Of a DNA stretch of 64,000 nucleotides, positions 50,615 to 58,240 are shown one piece after another (position 1 is the stretch's first letter; every line of letters begins with the position of its first letter). Made by a program: the position numbers and the translations under genes. The notes beneath the pieces were generated by a model. The model saw only the letters and a list, made by a program, of their open reading frames with translations. It was not told where the DNA came from and did no database searches. The DNA comes from Archangiaceae bacterium (lineage in GTDB: Bacteria; Myxococcota; Myxococcia; Myxococcales; Myxococcaceae): positions 62,001 to 126,000 of the forward strand of contig JADJNS010000003.1 in the NCBI GenBank assembly GCA_016714225.1. Direction: 5' to 3'.

Positions 50615-51367
50615 GTGCCCTTCGCGCTCTTCCTGCTCAGCCTCGCGGCTGCACCCACGCCCGCCGCGCAGGCGCGCGAGCTGCTGACCGCTGCCGAGGC
50701 GCACGCCGCCGCGGGCGACCTCGCCACCGCCGAGGCCGAGTGGCAGCGCGCCTTCACCCTCGACCCCGAGCTGCCGCTGGCGCCCGACGCCACCGAGGCC
50801 GCGCGCGCCGCACGAGAGAGAGCGCTCGCCGCCCTGCGCGCCCGCCTCGACGAGGCCGCCGCCCGAGCGGCCGCCGCGTACACCGTGGCGCTGCCGCAGC
50901 CCGAGCCGTCTGACGCGGCGCCGCCGCGCCCCACCGCCCTGGCTGCCGAGCGCGACAAGGGCTACCTGGCCGGCGGGCGGCTCACCTTCGGCGGCTATGC
51001 GTTCTTCGTCATCGCCGAGAACGCCTGGGGAGTGGCGCCCGAGCTCGCCTTCGGCGTGAACGTCGGCCCGCTGCGCATCGGCGGCGCGACCTCGCTGCTG
51101 CTCGGCAACTCGCTGGCGTGGACGCTCGCCGCCCGCGTCTCGACCGCCAGCAAGGGCTGGGTGGCGTACCTCGCCGCGGCCGACCTCGGCGTGCTCTACG
51201 GTGGAGCCCGCGGCATCTTCGCGCCGTTCATCACCGCGCACGGCCTGGGCCTGCGCGCCCGGGCCGGGCGGGTGGCCTTCGAGTTCCGCATTCTCTCGCT
51301 GAGCGTGCTGTGGACGGGCGCCGCCGTGCGCTTCATGCCGCAGACGGGGCTGTCGCTGCAGCTATGA
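50615..51367 (+). CDS. Hypothetical exported protein
   Basis: 250 residues, GTG start, short signal peptide (MPFALFLLSLAAAPTPAA). An N-terminal Ala-rich helical, TPR-like segment (ELLTAAEAHAAAGDLATAEAEWQRAFTLDPE) is followed by a C-terminal half with alternating Gly and aromatic residues that could form a membrane-associated beta-structure (GRLTFGGYAFFVIAENAWG). Stop overlaps the next ATG. Function unknown. Confidence 0.7.
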   Translation: MPFALFLLSLAAAPTPAAQARELLTAAEAHAAAGDLATAEAEWQRAFTLDPELPLAPDATEAARAARERALAALRARLDEAAARAAAAYTVALPQPEPSDAAPPRPTALAAERDKGYLAGGRLTFGGYAFFVIAENAWGVAPELAFGVNVGPLRIGGATSLLLGNSLAWTLAARVSTASKGWVAYLAAADLGVLYGGARGIFAPFITAHGLGLRARAGRVAFEFRILSLSVLWTGAAVRFMPQTGLSLQL

Positions 51368-52227
51368 GCGCCGCCTGGCTCAGCCTGCTGCTCGCCGCGG
51401 GGTGGACAGACCCGACCGGCCGCCTGCGCTGCGAGGTGCCGGCGCAGTTCAGCGCGATGCCCACCCAGCCGTGGCGCTTCTCGCGACATGACGGGCTGCG
51501 GCAGCTGGTGTTTCTCACCGTCAAGCCGGTGCGCGAAGGCCCCGCCGCGCGCGCCCGGGCGCTGCTCGAGCGCGCCGGAGCCGTCACCCTCGCCGAGAGC
51601 GTGACGCCACCCCGCGCGGGCGGCACCCTGGGCGAGGGCGACGCGCAGCTCAACGCGGTGTTCGCCATCGCCGCGCTCGAGCCGACCTGGGCCGGGGTGA
51701 TGGTGCTCGGCCCCGCCGCTGCCGACGCGCTCGCCGCCGAGGCCGACGCGATGATGGCGACCTGCCGCCGGCTCACCCCCTCGGTGGTCAACGGCCGCGC
51801 CTTCGACGCTACGCGCCGGTTGAGCGCCGAGGTGCCCACGGGCCACGACACCCTCGAGATTCGCGGCGCCGGAGCGGTGCAGGGCCCCGGCTACACCGTG
51901 CGGCTCACCGCGGTGCAGCCGCACCTCGGGGGCACCCTCGCCCAGCTGGCCACCGAGTGGCTGACCTCGAGCGGCGCGCGGCTGGTGAACACGGCTCCCA
52001 CCACTGCCGGTCGGGCGGGGCTGCCGGCGGTCGTCGCGACCGGCACGCTGCTGAACAACCGCGTCGAGTACCTCATCGAGGTGGTGGCCATCGACCTGGG
52101 CCACGGCGAGGTCGGCGGGCTCGCGCTGAGCGCCGCGGTGCCCGCGGTCAAGCGCGCCCAGGCCGCCTTCGACGAGATGCTGGGCACCCTCGAGCTCGCG
52201 ACCTCGACTACCCTGCTGCCGAAATGA
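51364..52227 (+). CDS. Hypothetical exported protein
   Basis: 287 residues starting at the ATG that overlaps the previous stop (ATGA). Short hydrophobic N-terminus (MSAAWLSLLLAAGWTDP), then two similar ~130-residue halves with an LRCEVPAQFS/LSAEVPTGHD-type start, suggesting internal duplication. No family recognised. Second gene of a three-gene coupled unit. Confidence 0.7.
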   Translation: MSAAWLSLLLAAGWTDPTGRLRCEVPAQFSAMPTQPWRFSRHDGLRQLVFLTVKPVREGPAARARALLERAGAVTLAESVTPPRAGGTLGEGDAQLNAVFAIAALEPTWAGVMVLGPAAADALAAEADAMMATCRRLTPSVVNGRAFDATRRLSAEVPTGHDTLEIRGAGAVQGPGYTVRLTAVQPHLGGTLAQLATEWLTSSGARLVNTAPTTAGRAGLPAVVATGTLLNNRVEYLIEVVAIDLGHGEVGGLALSAAVPAVKRAQAAFDEMLGTLELATSTTLLPK

Positions 52228-52802
52228 AATCGCTGCACCGCCCCGACCTCTACGGCTGGTCGCGCTTCGACGAAGCGCGCAACCTCGACTTCAACAGCGT
52301 GGCGTGGGTGCGGCCGGGGGGCAACGTGCTGATCGACCCGCTCGAGCTCTCGCCCCACGACGCGCAGCACCTCACGCAGCTCGGCGGCGCGAAGCTGATC
52401 GTGGTCACCAACTCGGAGCACCGCCGGGCCAGCGAGGCGCTGGCGAAGCAGCTCGACGCCCGGGTGCTCACTCCGCGGGCCGAAGGCGGCACGCTCGGCC
52501 ACCTCGACCAGCCGGTGCCGGGCCTGGTCGCGTTCGAGCTGCACGGCAGCAAGACCCCGGGCGAGCTGGCGCTCGTTCTCGAGGGCACCACGCTCATCAC
52601 CGGAGACCTGATTCGCGGTCAGCGCGGCGGCAGCTTGAACCTGCTCCCCGACGCGAAGCTCAAAGACAAGGCCAGGGCGCTCGAGTCGATACGGGCCCTG
52701 CTCGCCGCGAACCCCAGGCTCGACGCAGTGCTGGTGGGCGACGGCTGGCCGGTGTTCCGCGACGCGCGGGCGCGCCTCGAAGAGCTGCCGCTCTCTGCGT
52801 AG
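52224..52802 (+). CDS. Metallo-beta-lactamase-fold-like protein
   Basis: 192 residues, ATG overlapping the previous stop. NSVAWVRPGGNVLIDPLELSPHDAQHL, LIVVTNSEHRRA and TLITGDLIRG follow the strand order of MBL-fold hydrolases, but the metal-binding HxHxDH is reduced to NSEHRRA. It may be a degenerate or non-metal relative. No signal peptide. Last gene of the trio. Confidence 0.75.
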   Translation: MKSLHRPDLYGWSRFDEARNLDFNSVAWVRPGGNVLIDPLELSPHDAQHLTQLGGAKLIVVTNSEHRRASEALAKQLDARVLTPRAEGGTLGHLDQPVPGLVAFELHGSKTPGELALVLEGTTLITGDLIRGQRGGSLNLLPDAKLKDKARALESIRALLAANPRLDAVLVGDGWPVFRDARARLEELPLSA

Positions 52803-52943
52803 CCGCGCCGCGCGGCAGGCGAAGTGAGCGCCCCAGAGAGCCTGTGGCGACGTGAATGCGTCATCGCGCGAAGGTCAGGCGTGGGACAGGAGGGCTGCGC
52901 CGCGAGCCCGGGTGGCTTCGTCGCGCGCGCACACTCCTGGTTC

Positions 52944-53186
52944 GTGGCGCGGCGGTAGACGTTCCGCGCTCCGACGTGCGCTCGCTCTGGTTGGAGCATT
53001 CGGAGTCTGTGGCGCGGCGGTAAACGTTCGCGCTCCGAACGTGCGCTCGCTCTGGTTGGAGCATTCGGAGTCTGTGGCGCGGCGGTAAACGCTCCGCTTC
53101 GTCGTGCGCCCACTCTAGTGGGAGCATTCGGGGTTCGTGGCGCGGCGGTAAACGCTCCCCCCCTCGTCGCGTGGGAGTATTCGGGT
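52944..53186. repeat. Tandem 65-bp intergenic repeat (four copies)
   Basis: Copies begin at 52944, 53009, 53074 and 53137 with GTGGCGCGGCGGTA[A/G]ACG. The unit is 65 bp (63 between copies 3 and 4) and most copies end in GGTTGGAGCATTCGGAG or a close variant. The first two are nearly identical, while copies 3 and 4 diverge in the middle. Units abut without spacer, so this is not a CRISPR array. Confidence 0.9.
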
Positions 53187-53305
53187 GCAGGGGGTGAACC
53201 TTTTTCTACCCACGTCAGGACAGCGAGGGGCGCGCCTTGGCCCTCGCGGCGCGCGGCCTGCCGGCCGAGCCCTCATTCGCTTTTCAGCGCAGAGGGCGAC
53301 CCCAC

Positions 53306-53404
53306 CGAGGAGCTGCCCAATCGAGGAGGGACCGCAACTGATGCTCACGAAGGCACCCAAGAACGAGCGATGCCCAGCAGGAGAACGCCTCAGCGCGGTT
53401 CCCC
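53306..53404 (-). repeat. Dispersed intergenic repeat, copy B
   Basis: On the minus strand this stretch repeats the landmarks of copy A (7081-7180): GGGGAACCGCG and, about 71 bases later, a core with 25 of 28 matches ending GGGCAGCTCCTCG. Opposite orientation to copy A and also located in gene-free DNA. Confidence 0.55.
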
Positions 53405-53478
53405 ACCGGTGAACCGCACCGCAGCACCGCAGCACGGCGCGTCGGGCCCTCGGCGGGCCCGGGCGCACGCACCGAGCG

Positions 53479-53928
53479 TCACACCTGGGCGGGGGCCATC
53501 GCCTGCAGCGACGCTTCGGGCCTCACGAGCCGCACCTTGGCCTCGAGGTACCGGGCCAGCGCGAGCTCGACCTTCACGGGCAGGTCGGTGAACCGCACCT
53601 GCACGCGGTGGTCCTGGCCGTCGTCGAGCACGCGTAGCACCTTGGCGCGGGTCTTGGTCTCGAACCCCTCGGGCAGGCGGAAGTGAATGTCGACCTCGGC
53701 GGCGATCGGCGGGTAGCGCGTCCACCACGAGGCGCCGCCGAGCCCGACCTCTCCTTCGTACACCGTGGGCACGCCGGTCTCGCCCGGGTCGACGACCCAC
53801 AGGCGCAGCGGAGCACGCCCAGACGCGCGCCGCTCTTCACCCACCCGGCGCTCGGCGTAACGCTCGAGCGGCTCGGGCACCAGGTTCAGGTGACGGCGGT
53901 CGATCTTGCTGCGCCGCTCCTTGCTCAC
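53479..53928 (-). CDS. PilZ domain protein
   Basis: 149 residues from GTG at 53928, overlapping the pal stop (GTGA). Arg-rich N-terminus (ERRSKIDRRHL; RRVGEERRASGR) as expected for c-di-GMP contact, then EVGLGGASW at the D/NxSxxG position and FRLPEGFETKTRAKVLRV...HRVQVRFTDLP as the beta-barrel end. Likely a c-di-GMP effector. Co-transcribed with pal, which may link it to envelope or motility functions. The D/NxSxxG motif is imperfect. Confidence 0.8.
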   Translation of the reverse strand: MSKERRSKIDRRHLNLVPEPLERYAERRVGEERRASGRAPLRLWVVDPGETGVPTVYEGEVGLGGASWWTRYPPIAAEVDIHFRLPEGFETKTRAKVLRVLDDGQDHRVQVRFTDLPVKVELALARYLEAKVRLVRPEASLQAMAPAQV

Positions 53929-54449
53929 TTGAGCTCCTCGGCCGGAACGGCGGGCTCGATCCACCCCACCAGCTGCACCGGGCGAATGCCCAGCTCGTCG
54001 CGGCGGTTCCACGCCCAGGCCTCTTCGTTGCTCTCGTTCACCGCCGGCTTCTCTTCGCCGAAGGTGAGGGTCTCGACCTGCTCGGGGGTCACGCCCAGCG
54101 CGAGCAAGAACTTTCGCGCCACCTCGGCGCGGCGCTGGCCCAGCGCGAGGTTGTACTCTTCGGTGCCGCGCTCGTCGGCGTGGCCCGCGATGCGAATGGT
54201 GATGGTGGGGCGGCTGCGCAGCGCGAACGCCACCTTCTCCAGCATGGTGCGGTCGGCCTCGGTCAGGCTCGCCTCGTCGAAGCCGAAGTGCAGCGTGCTG
54301 TCGGTCAGCAGCTTCTCGAGCGCCGCGGTGTCCTTCAGCTTCTGGCCTTCGCCAGTCGGATCAGCCGGCTCATCGAGGTAGTAAGGATGAACCTTCTTCG
54401 CGCACCCCGTCGCCGCCACCAGAATCAGCACTGCCATCAGACGAATCAT
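53925..54449 (-). CDS. pal: Peptidoglycan-associated lipoprotein (Pal/OmpA C-terminal)
   Basis: 174 residues, lipobox VAATGC near residue 16. The OmpA-like domain has STLHFGFDEASLTEADRTML, ITIRIAGHADERGTEEYNLALGQRRAEVARKFL and a C-terminal extension. In the Tol-Pal system Pal ties the outer membrane to peptidoglycan. The extra ~45 residues after the core (NESNEEAWAWNRRDELGI) match the long end of the Pal family. TolB and the rest of the Tol genes are not in the window. Divergent from the ECF operon. Confidence 0.93.
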   Translation of the reverse strand: MIRLMAVLILVAATGCAKKVHPYYLDEPADPTGEGQKLKDTAALEKLLTDSTLHFGFDEASLTEADRTMLEKVAFALRSRPTITIRIAGHADERGTEEYNLALGQRRAEVARKFLLALGVTPEQVETLTFGEEKPAVNESNEEAWAWNRRDELGIRPVQLVGWIEPAVPAEELK

Positions 54450-54525
54450 CACTGCCCTCGCGTGTGTGGGTTGACGTGAAACAGGGTGCCACAGGGTTGC
54501 AGCGCGTCTATTTTTCCGCCGTCGA

Positions 54526-54592
54526 TTTCTGATCAGCGCGAGGGGCAAGTGCCCGAGCTCATTACTCGCGCGACCCGCTTTCTGATCAGAAA
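54526..54592 (+). promoter_or_regulatory. Repeated TTTCTGATCAG operator-like sites
   Basis: TTTCTGATCAG occurs at 54526-54536 and again at 54579-54589, 53 bases apart; the second copy is a perfect 14-bp palindrome TTTCTGATCAGAAA (54579-54592). The sites lie between pal and the ECF sigma gene. They could bind a dimeric regulator controlling either or both. This noncoding signal favours the sigma start at 54627 over a GTG at 54549. Confidence 0.5.
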
Positions 54593-54626
54593 CTTCCGCA
54601 CGCTCGAGGGGTTTGAGCTTCAGGAA

Positions 54627-55205
54627 ATGACGGTCGAAGACGAAGACGCCGCCCTCTTCATGAGGGTGGCGAAGGGCGACCAGGGCGCGTTCGCCACGCT
54701 CTTCGACCGCCATCAAGCGAGCATCGTGCGCTTCGCGCACCGCTTCGTGGGCAACGCCGCCCGCGCCGAAGAGCTCGCGCAGGACATCTTCGTGAAGCTC
54801 TACCAGCACGCCAAGAGCTACCGCCCCGACGCCAAGTTCAAGACCTTCATGTTTCGCGTCGCCACCAACCACTGCCTCAACGAAGTGCGCAGGCCCGCCC
54901 ACAAGGCCGAGGCCGCGGTGGCGGTGCTGCCCGACACCCGCGAGAGCCCCGAGACCCCCGACGGCGCGCTCGACGGCCGGCAGCTCGAGCAGGCGGTGGG
55001 CGTCGCGCTGCACGGCATGAGCGAGCGCGAGCGCGCCGCCTTCTGCATGTGCCGCTTCGAGGGGCTGCCGTACAAGGAAATCGCCCACGCGCTCGAGGCG
55101 AGCGAGGCCGCGGTGAAGTCGCTCATTCACCGCGCTTCGCTGCAGGTGCTCGAGCAGGTCGAGCTTTTGAAGGCGGGGCTCGCCCCGAAAAGGAGTGAAG
55201 CATGA
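54627..55205 (+). CDS. ECF (RpoE-like) sigma factor
   Basis: 192 residues from ATG at 54627 (MTVEDEDAALFMRVAKGDQGAF); a GTG at 54549 would add residues overlapping the operator-like repeats. Region 2 at ~20-95 (LAQDIFVKLYQHAKSYRPDAKFKTFMFRVATNHCLNEVRR) and region 4 at ~140-185 (ERERAAFCMCRFEGLPYKEIAHALEASEAAVKSLIHRA). Overlaps the anti-sigma gene (ATGA) in a four-gene coupled operon with a DUF3106 protein. Probably an envelope-stress regulator. Confidence 0.93.
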   Translation: MTVEDEDAALFMRVAKGDQGAFATLFDRHQASIVRFAHRFVGNAARAEELAQDIFVKLYQHAKSYRPDAKFKTFMFRVATNHCLNEVRRPAHKAEAAVAVLPDTRESPETPDGALDGRQLEQAVGVALHGMSERERAAFCMCRFEGLPYKEIAHALEASEAAVKSLIHRASLQVLEQVELLKAGLAPKRSEA

Positions 55206-55675
55206 GCACGCGCGAAGAGCTGACCGGCAACCTCACCGCGTACATCGACAACGAGCTCTCGGAGCTCGAAGCGAGGCGCATCGAAGAAGCGCTGAGGCTC
55301 GACCCCGAGCTCGCCGCGCTCGAGCAGAAGCTGCGCACCGCGGTGAAGGCGGTCGAGGCGCTGCCCGCGCCCGCACCGGCCACGGCGGCGCTGCGCCGCG
55401 CGGTGCTCCAGCGCCTCGACGAGAAGACCGCCCTGCAGCGGCTGCGCGGCTTCTTCACCCTGCCCCGCCTGGTGCCGGTGGCCGGCCTCGCCGCCGCCGC
55501 CGCCATCACCGTGGTGGTGGTCGGCCGCCCCGTCGACAAGCCCGGGCTCGACGACGAGACCCTGTTCGTCGCCCAGAACATCGAGGTGCTCGAAGACCTC
55601 GACCTCATCGGCCTCGAGAACCCCGACGACCTCGACGTGGTCGCCAACCTGCACGAGCTCGAGGTGCGGCCATGA
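55202..55675 (+). CDS. Anti-sigma factor-like membrane protein
   Basis: 157 residues. An N-terminal helical ASD-like segment (LTAYIDNELSELEARRIEEALRLDPELAALEQ) lacks the HxxxCxxC zinc motif. One membrane helix (LVPVAGLAAAAAITVVVVG) precedes a ~50-residue periplasmic tail rich in Asp/Glu (VLEDLDLIGLENPDDLDVV). Position directly after the sigma gene with ATGA overlap supports an anti-sigma role. Confidence 0.85.
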   Translation: MSTREELTGNLTAYIDNELSELEARRIEEALRLDPELAALEQKLRTAVKAVEALPAPAPATAALRRAVLQRLDEKTALQRLRGFFTLPRLVPVAGLAAAAAITVVVVGRPVDKPGLDDETLFVAQNIEVLEDLDLIGLENPDDLDVVANLHELEVRP

Positions 55676-56133
55676 AGACGCTCGCGGTGCTGCTGCTGGC
55701 GCTGTTGCCGACGCTCGCCTTCGCCCAGGCCGAAGAGCGGTGGAACCAGCTCTCTGACGCCCAGAAAGAAGAGCTGCGCGTCAAGTGGCGCGAGTACAAG
55801 GCGCTGTCTCCCGAAGAGCAGCAGCGGGTGCGCGACAACGCCGAGCGCTTTCGCCGCATGAGCCCGGAAGAGCGCGAGCGGGTGAAAGAGAACGTGAAGC
55901 AGTTCCGCTCGCTGTCTGACGACGAGCGGGCCGAGCTGCGGCAGCGCTTCCAGGAGTACCGCAAGCTGGAGCCCGGCGAGCGCAGAGAGCTGCGCACGCG
56001 CATGCGCGCGTACCTCAAGTCGCACCCCGAGCAGCGCGAGCAGCTGCGCGAGAACCTGCGGCGGTGGAGGCGCATGAGCCCCGAGCAGCGAGAAGAGCTG
56101 CGCGAGCGCGTTCGGGAGAGGCGGCGCCGGTGA
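55672..56133 (+). CDS. DUF3106 protein
   Basis: 153 residues: signal peptide (MKTLAVLLLALLPTLAFAQ) and then four to five iterations of the DUF3106 pattern (LSPEEQQRVRDNAERFRRM, MSPEERERVKENVKQFRSL, LEPGERRELRTRMRAYLK), highly charged helices with an Arg-rich end. Periplasmic; may bind anionic envelope components or act in sigma-factor sensing, by analogy with its operon position. Confidence 0.88.
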   Translation: MKTLAVLLLALLPTLAFAQAEERWNQLSDAQKEELRVKWREYKALSPEEQQRVRDNAERFRRMSPEERERVKENVKQFRSLSDDERAELRQRFQEYRKLEPGERRELRTRMRAYLKSHPEQREQLRENLRRWRRMSPEQREELRERVRERRRR

Positions 56134-56324
56134 CGGGCCTGCTCTTCGCGGTGTGGCTCGCCGCGGTCGACGGCGGCACGGCTGCGCCGGCCCCCACGCC
56201 CGGCCCCCCGAAGGCCACCCTCTCGAAAGAAGACGCTGAGCTGTTGCAGCACCTCGAGGTGCTCGAGGCCTACGACGAGGCCAAAGACCTCGAGCTGCTC
56301 GAAGAGCTGTCGGCCGAGCGCTGA
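56130..56324 (+). CDS. Small exported acidic protein
   Basis: 64 residues, GTG start overlapping the DUF3106 stop (GTGA). Signal-like N-terminus (VTGLLFAVWLAAVDGG), Pro-rich linker and an acidic helical tail (EDAELLQHLEVLEAYDEAKDLELLEELSAE). Last member of the ECF operon. Its tail resembles the acidic end of the anti-sigma protein, so the two may bind a common basic partner such as the Arg-rich DUF3106 protein (inference). Confidence 0.65.
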   Translation: MTGLLFAVWLAAVDGGTAAPAPTPGPPKATLSKEDAELLQHLEVLEAYDEAKDLELLEELSAER

Positions 56325-56366
56325 ATCGAATCGTGCAGCTTCGAATCCCTGCTAGAACTGCCGGCC

Positions 56367-56816
56367 TTGTCGCTGCTCGTACGCCGCCTGAAGGTGATGG
56401 ACATACCCGCTCTCGAGGCCCTGGAGCGCGAGACGGTCGAGCGCTACCCCGGCCGCCGCGGCTGGCTCGACACCTACCGCCGCCACATCGAGCGCTCGCT
56501 CGCGCAAGAGCCCGAGGGTTTCTTCGTGGCCGAGCTCAACTCCATCGTGGTGGGCGGCGCCATCTGCCGGCAGCGCGGGCCCCACCCCTTGAGCGGTCAC
56601 AAGTACGGCCAGCTGCTCGCGCTCACCGCGGATCCCGCGTACGCCCGCTACAACGTGGCGCAGCGCCTGGTGCTCGAGGCCGCCTCGTACCTCAAGTCGC
56701 GCAACTGCAAGTCGATGACCCTCGCCTGCGCCATCGACACCCACGCCGAAGAGCTCGAGGTGCTCAAGGCCTCGGGGTTCGCCGTGGTCTCGTGGGAGCT
56801 CGAGCGGCCCCTCTGA
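56367..56816 (+). CDS. GNAT-family acetyltransferase
   Basis: 149 residues; TTG start (MSLLVRRLKVMDIPALEALERE), with GTG/ATG alternatives at 56394 and 56397. The pattern RRLKVMDIPALEAL, VAELNSIVVGGAICR, YGQLLALTADPAYARYNVAQRLVLEAASYLKSRNCKSMTLAC fits the acetyl-CoA-binding fold, but the usual R/QxxGxG/A loop is altered to ARYNVAQ. Substrate unknown. 43 bases after the ECF operon. Confidence 0.8.
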   Translation: MSLLVRRLKVMDIPALEALERETVERYPGRRGWLDTYRRHIERSLAQEPEGFFVAELNSIVVGGAICRQRGPHPLSGHKYGQLLALTADPAYARYNVAQRLVLEAASYLKSRNCKSMTLACAIDTHAEELEVLKASGFAVVSWELERPL

Positions 56817-56820
56817 AAGC

Positions 56821-58181
56821 TCACGCCGGGCGGCGCACGCGCGACCGCGTCAGCGCGTACGCCACCGACGTGACGATCAGCAGCAGGCCGGCCCACAAGA
56901 GCAGCATGTGCGGCCGCATGAAGGGGCGCTGGTCCCACGCGTTGGCCTTGAAGAAGCCGAAGTACACCATCCACGGCACCGAGAGGCAGTACACCCCGGC
57001 GCCCACCAGGCTCAGCTTCGACGGTTTGCCCAACCGCCCGGTCTTGTCGAGCGCGGCGCGAAACAGCCCCGCCATGGTCAGCGCGGCGAAGATGACCAGC
57101 AGCGCGCCGATGGCGCCCAGCACGTCGCGCACGTCGCGCCCCAGAAAGATGATCGCGGTGGCCAGCACGCCCTGCAGCACCACCGAGAGCATCGGCGGCT
57201 TGCCCTCTTTGGCGCGCAACGCCGCGGGCAGCACTCCGTCGGCGGCCATTGCCGCGTAGACGCGCGGCCCGACCAGCATCATCGCGCTCATCGCCGAGAG
57301 GAAGAGCACCACGATGACGCCCGAGAACACCCGCGCCGCCGCCGGGCCTGCCAGCCGGTCCATCACCACGTGGCCCAGGGTAATCTGGCTCGCCACCTTG
57401 CCGCCCCAGCCGGTCAGGTCTTCGCTGGGCAAGAGGTTGGCGACGAACACGTAGTTCAGCACCAGGTACAGCAGCGCCACCGCGCCGCAGCCCACCAGCA
57501 TCGCGCGCGGCACGTGCCGCGCCGGGTCGCGAAACTCTTCGGCCGCGTAGACCGCCGCGTTCCACCCGCTGAAGGCGAACGCTATCCAGAACAGGCTGCC
57601 GGCGAAGGCCTCGGTGGGAAAACCCGGCGCGGTGTCGGTCGGCGACCAGGTGGGAAAAGACCAGCGCCCGGCCACCACCCCCACCGTCACGAAGCCCAGC
57701 AGCACGATGACCTTGAGCACGAACAGCGCGTTCTGCACCCGCGCGCTGGTGCGCAGGCCGACCGCGTGCGCCACGGTGAGCAGCGCGACCAGCGCCACCC
57801 CGAACCAGCGCGGGTCGACCCACGGCATCAGCTTCGCCACGAACGAGCCCGCCGAGTACGCGTCGACCGCGATGGGCGCCGAGAAGCCGATGAGCAGCGA
57901 CGTCCACCCCGCGAGGTAGCCCAGAAAGGGGTGCAGCAGCCGCGACAGGTACTGGTACTCGCCGCCGCTCTTGGGCAGCAGCCGCGCCACCTCGGAGTAC
58001 GCCACGACTCCGCACAGCGCCAAGACCGCGCCCACCACCCAGGCCAGCAGAATGGTGCCCGGCCCCTGCGAGTCGGTCATGAACCCGGCCGAGATGAACA
58101 CCCGGCACCCACCATGTTGGCGACCACCAGGCCGATGCCCGACTTGAGACCGAGGTGCTTCTGGGGAGCCGCGTCAGCCAC
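56821..58181 (-). CDS. APC-superfamily amino-acid permease (single-base frameshift near the start)
   Basis: Twelve hydrophobic helices with APC hallmarks (GFMTDSQGPGTILLAWVVGAVLALCG; SGWNAAVYAAEEFRDPARHVPRA). The N-terminal GTG at 58181 (VADAAPQKHLGLKSGIGLVVANMVGAG) is in another frame. One G missing from the CCC run at 58101-58103 separates it from VFISAGF. The corrected product is about 453 residues. Amino-acid uptake or exchange across the inner membrane; substrate unknown. Likely a sequencing error, since the rest is intact. Confidence 0.87.
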
Positions 58182-58240
58182 GGGCGCGCACCATATGAAA
58201 TTCTTCGGGCTTCAGGGCCGTTGAAGTATGCACCTGAAGC

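Larger units (their letters stand above)
52803..53478. other. Gene-free region with tandem and dispersed repeats
   Basis: About 680 bases without a credible gene; the open frames there are low-complexity and differ between repeat copies. It contains the 65-bp tandem repeat (52944-53186) and the dispersed repeat copy B (53306-53404), and lies between two converging transcription units (MBL-like trio and pilZ). Confidence 0.7.

Noticed and set aside
52944..53186. CRISPR array
   Set aside because: Units are adjacent, about 65 bp, with no unique spacers and no cas genes nearby.
53118..53591. Possible 157-codon gene in the repeat region
   Set aside because: It spans the last tandem repeat and the dispersed repeat, has Arg/Pro-rich noise composition and overlaps the end of pilZ.
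54588..54615. ECF-type promoter GAAACTT-16-TTTGA in front of the sigma gene
   Set aside because: The predicted start of transcription would lie almost at the chosen start codon, and the -10 match is poor, so autoregulation from this site is not claimed.
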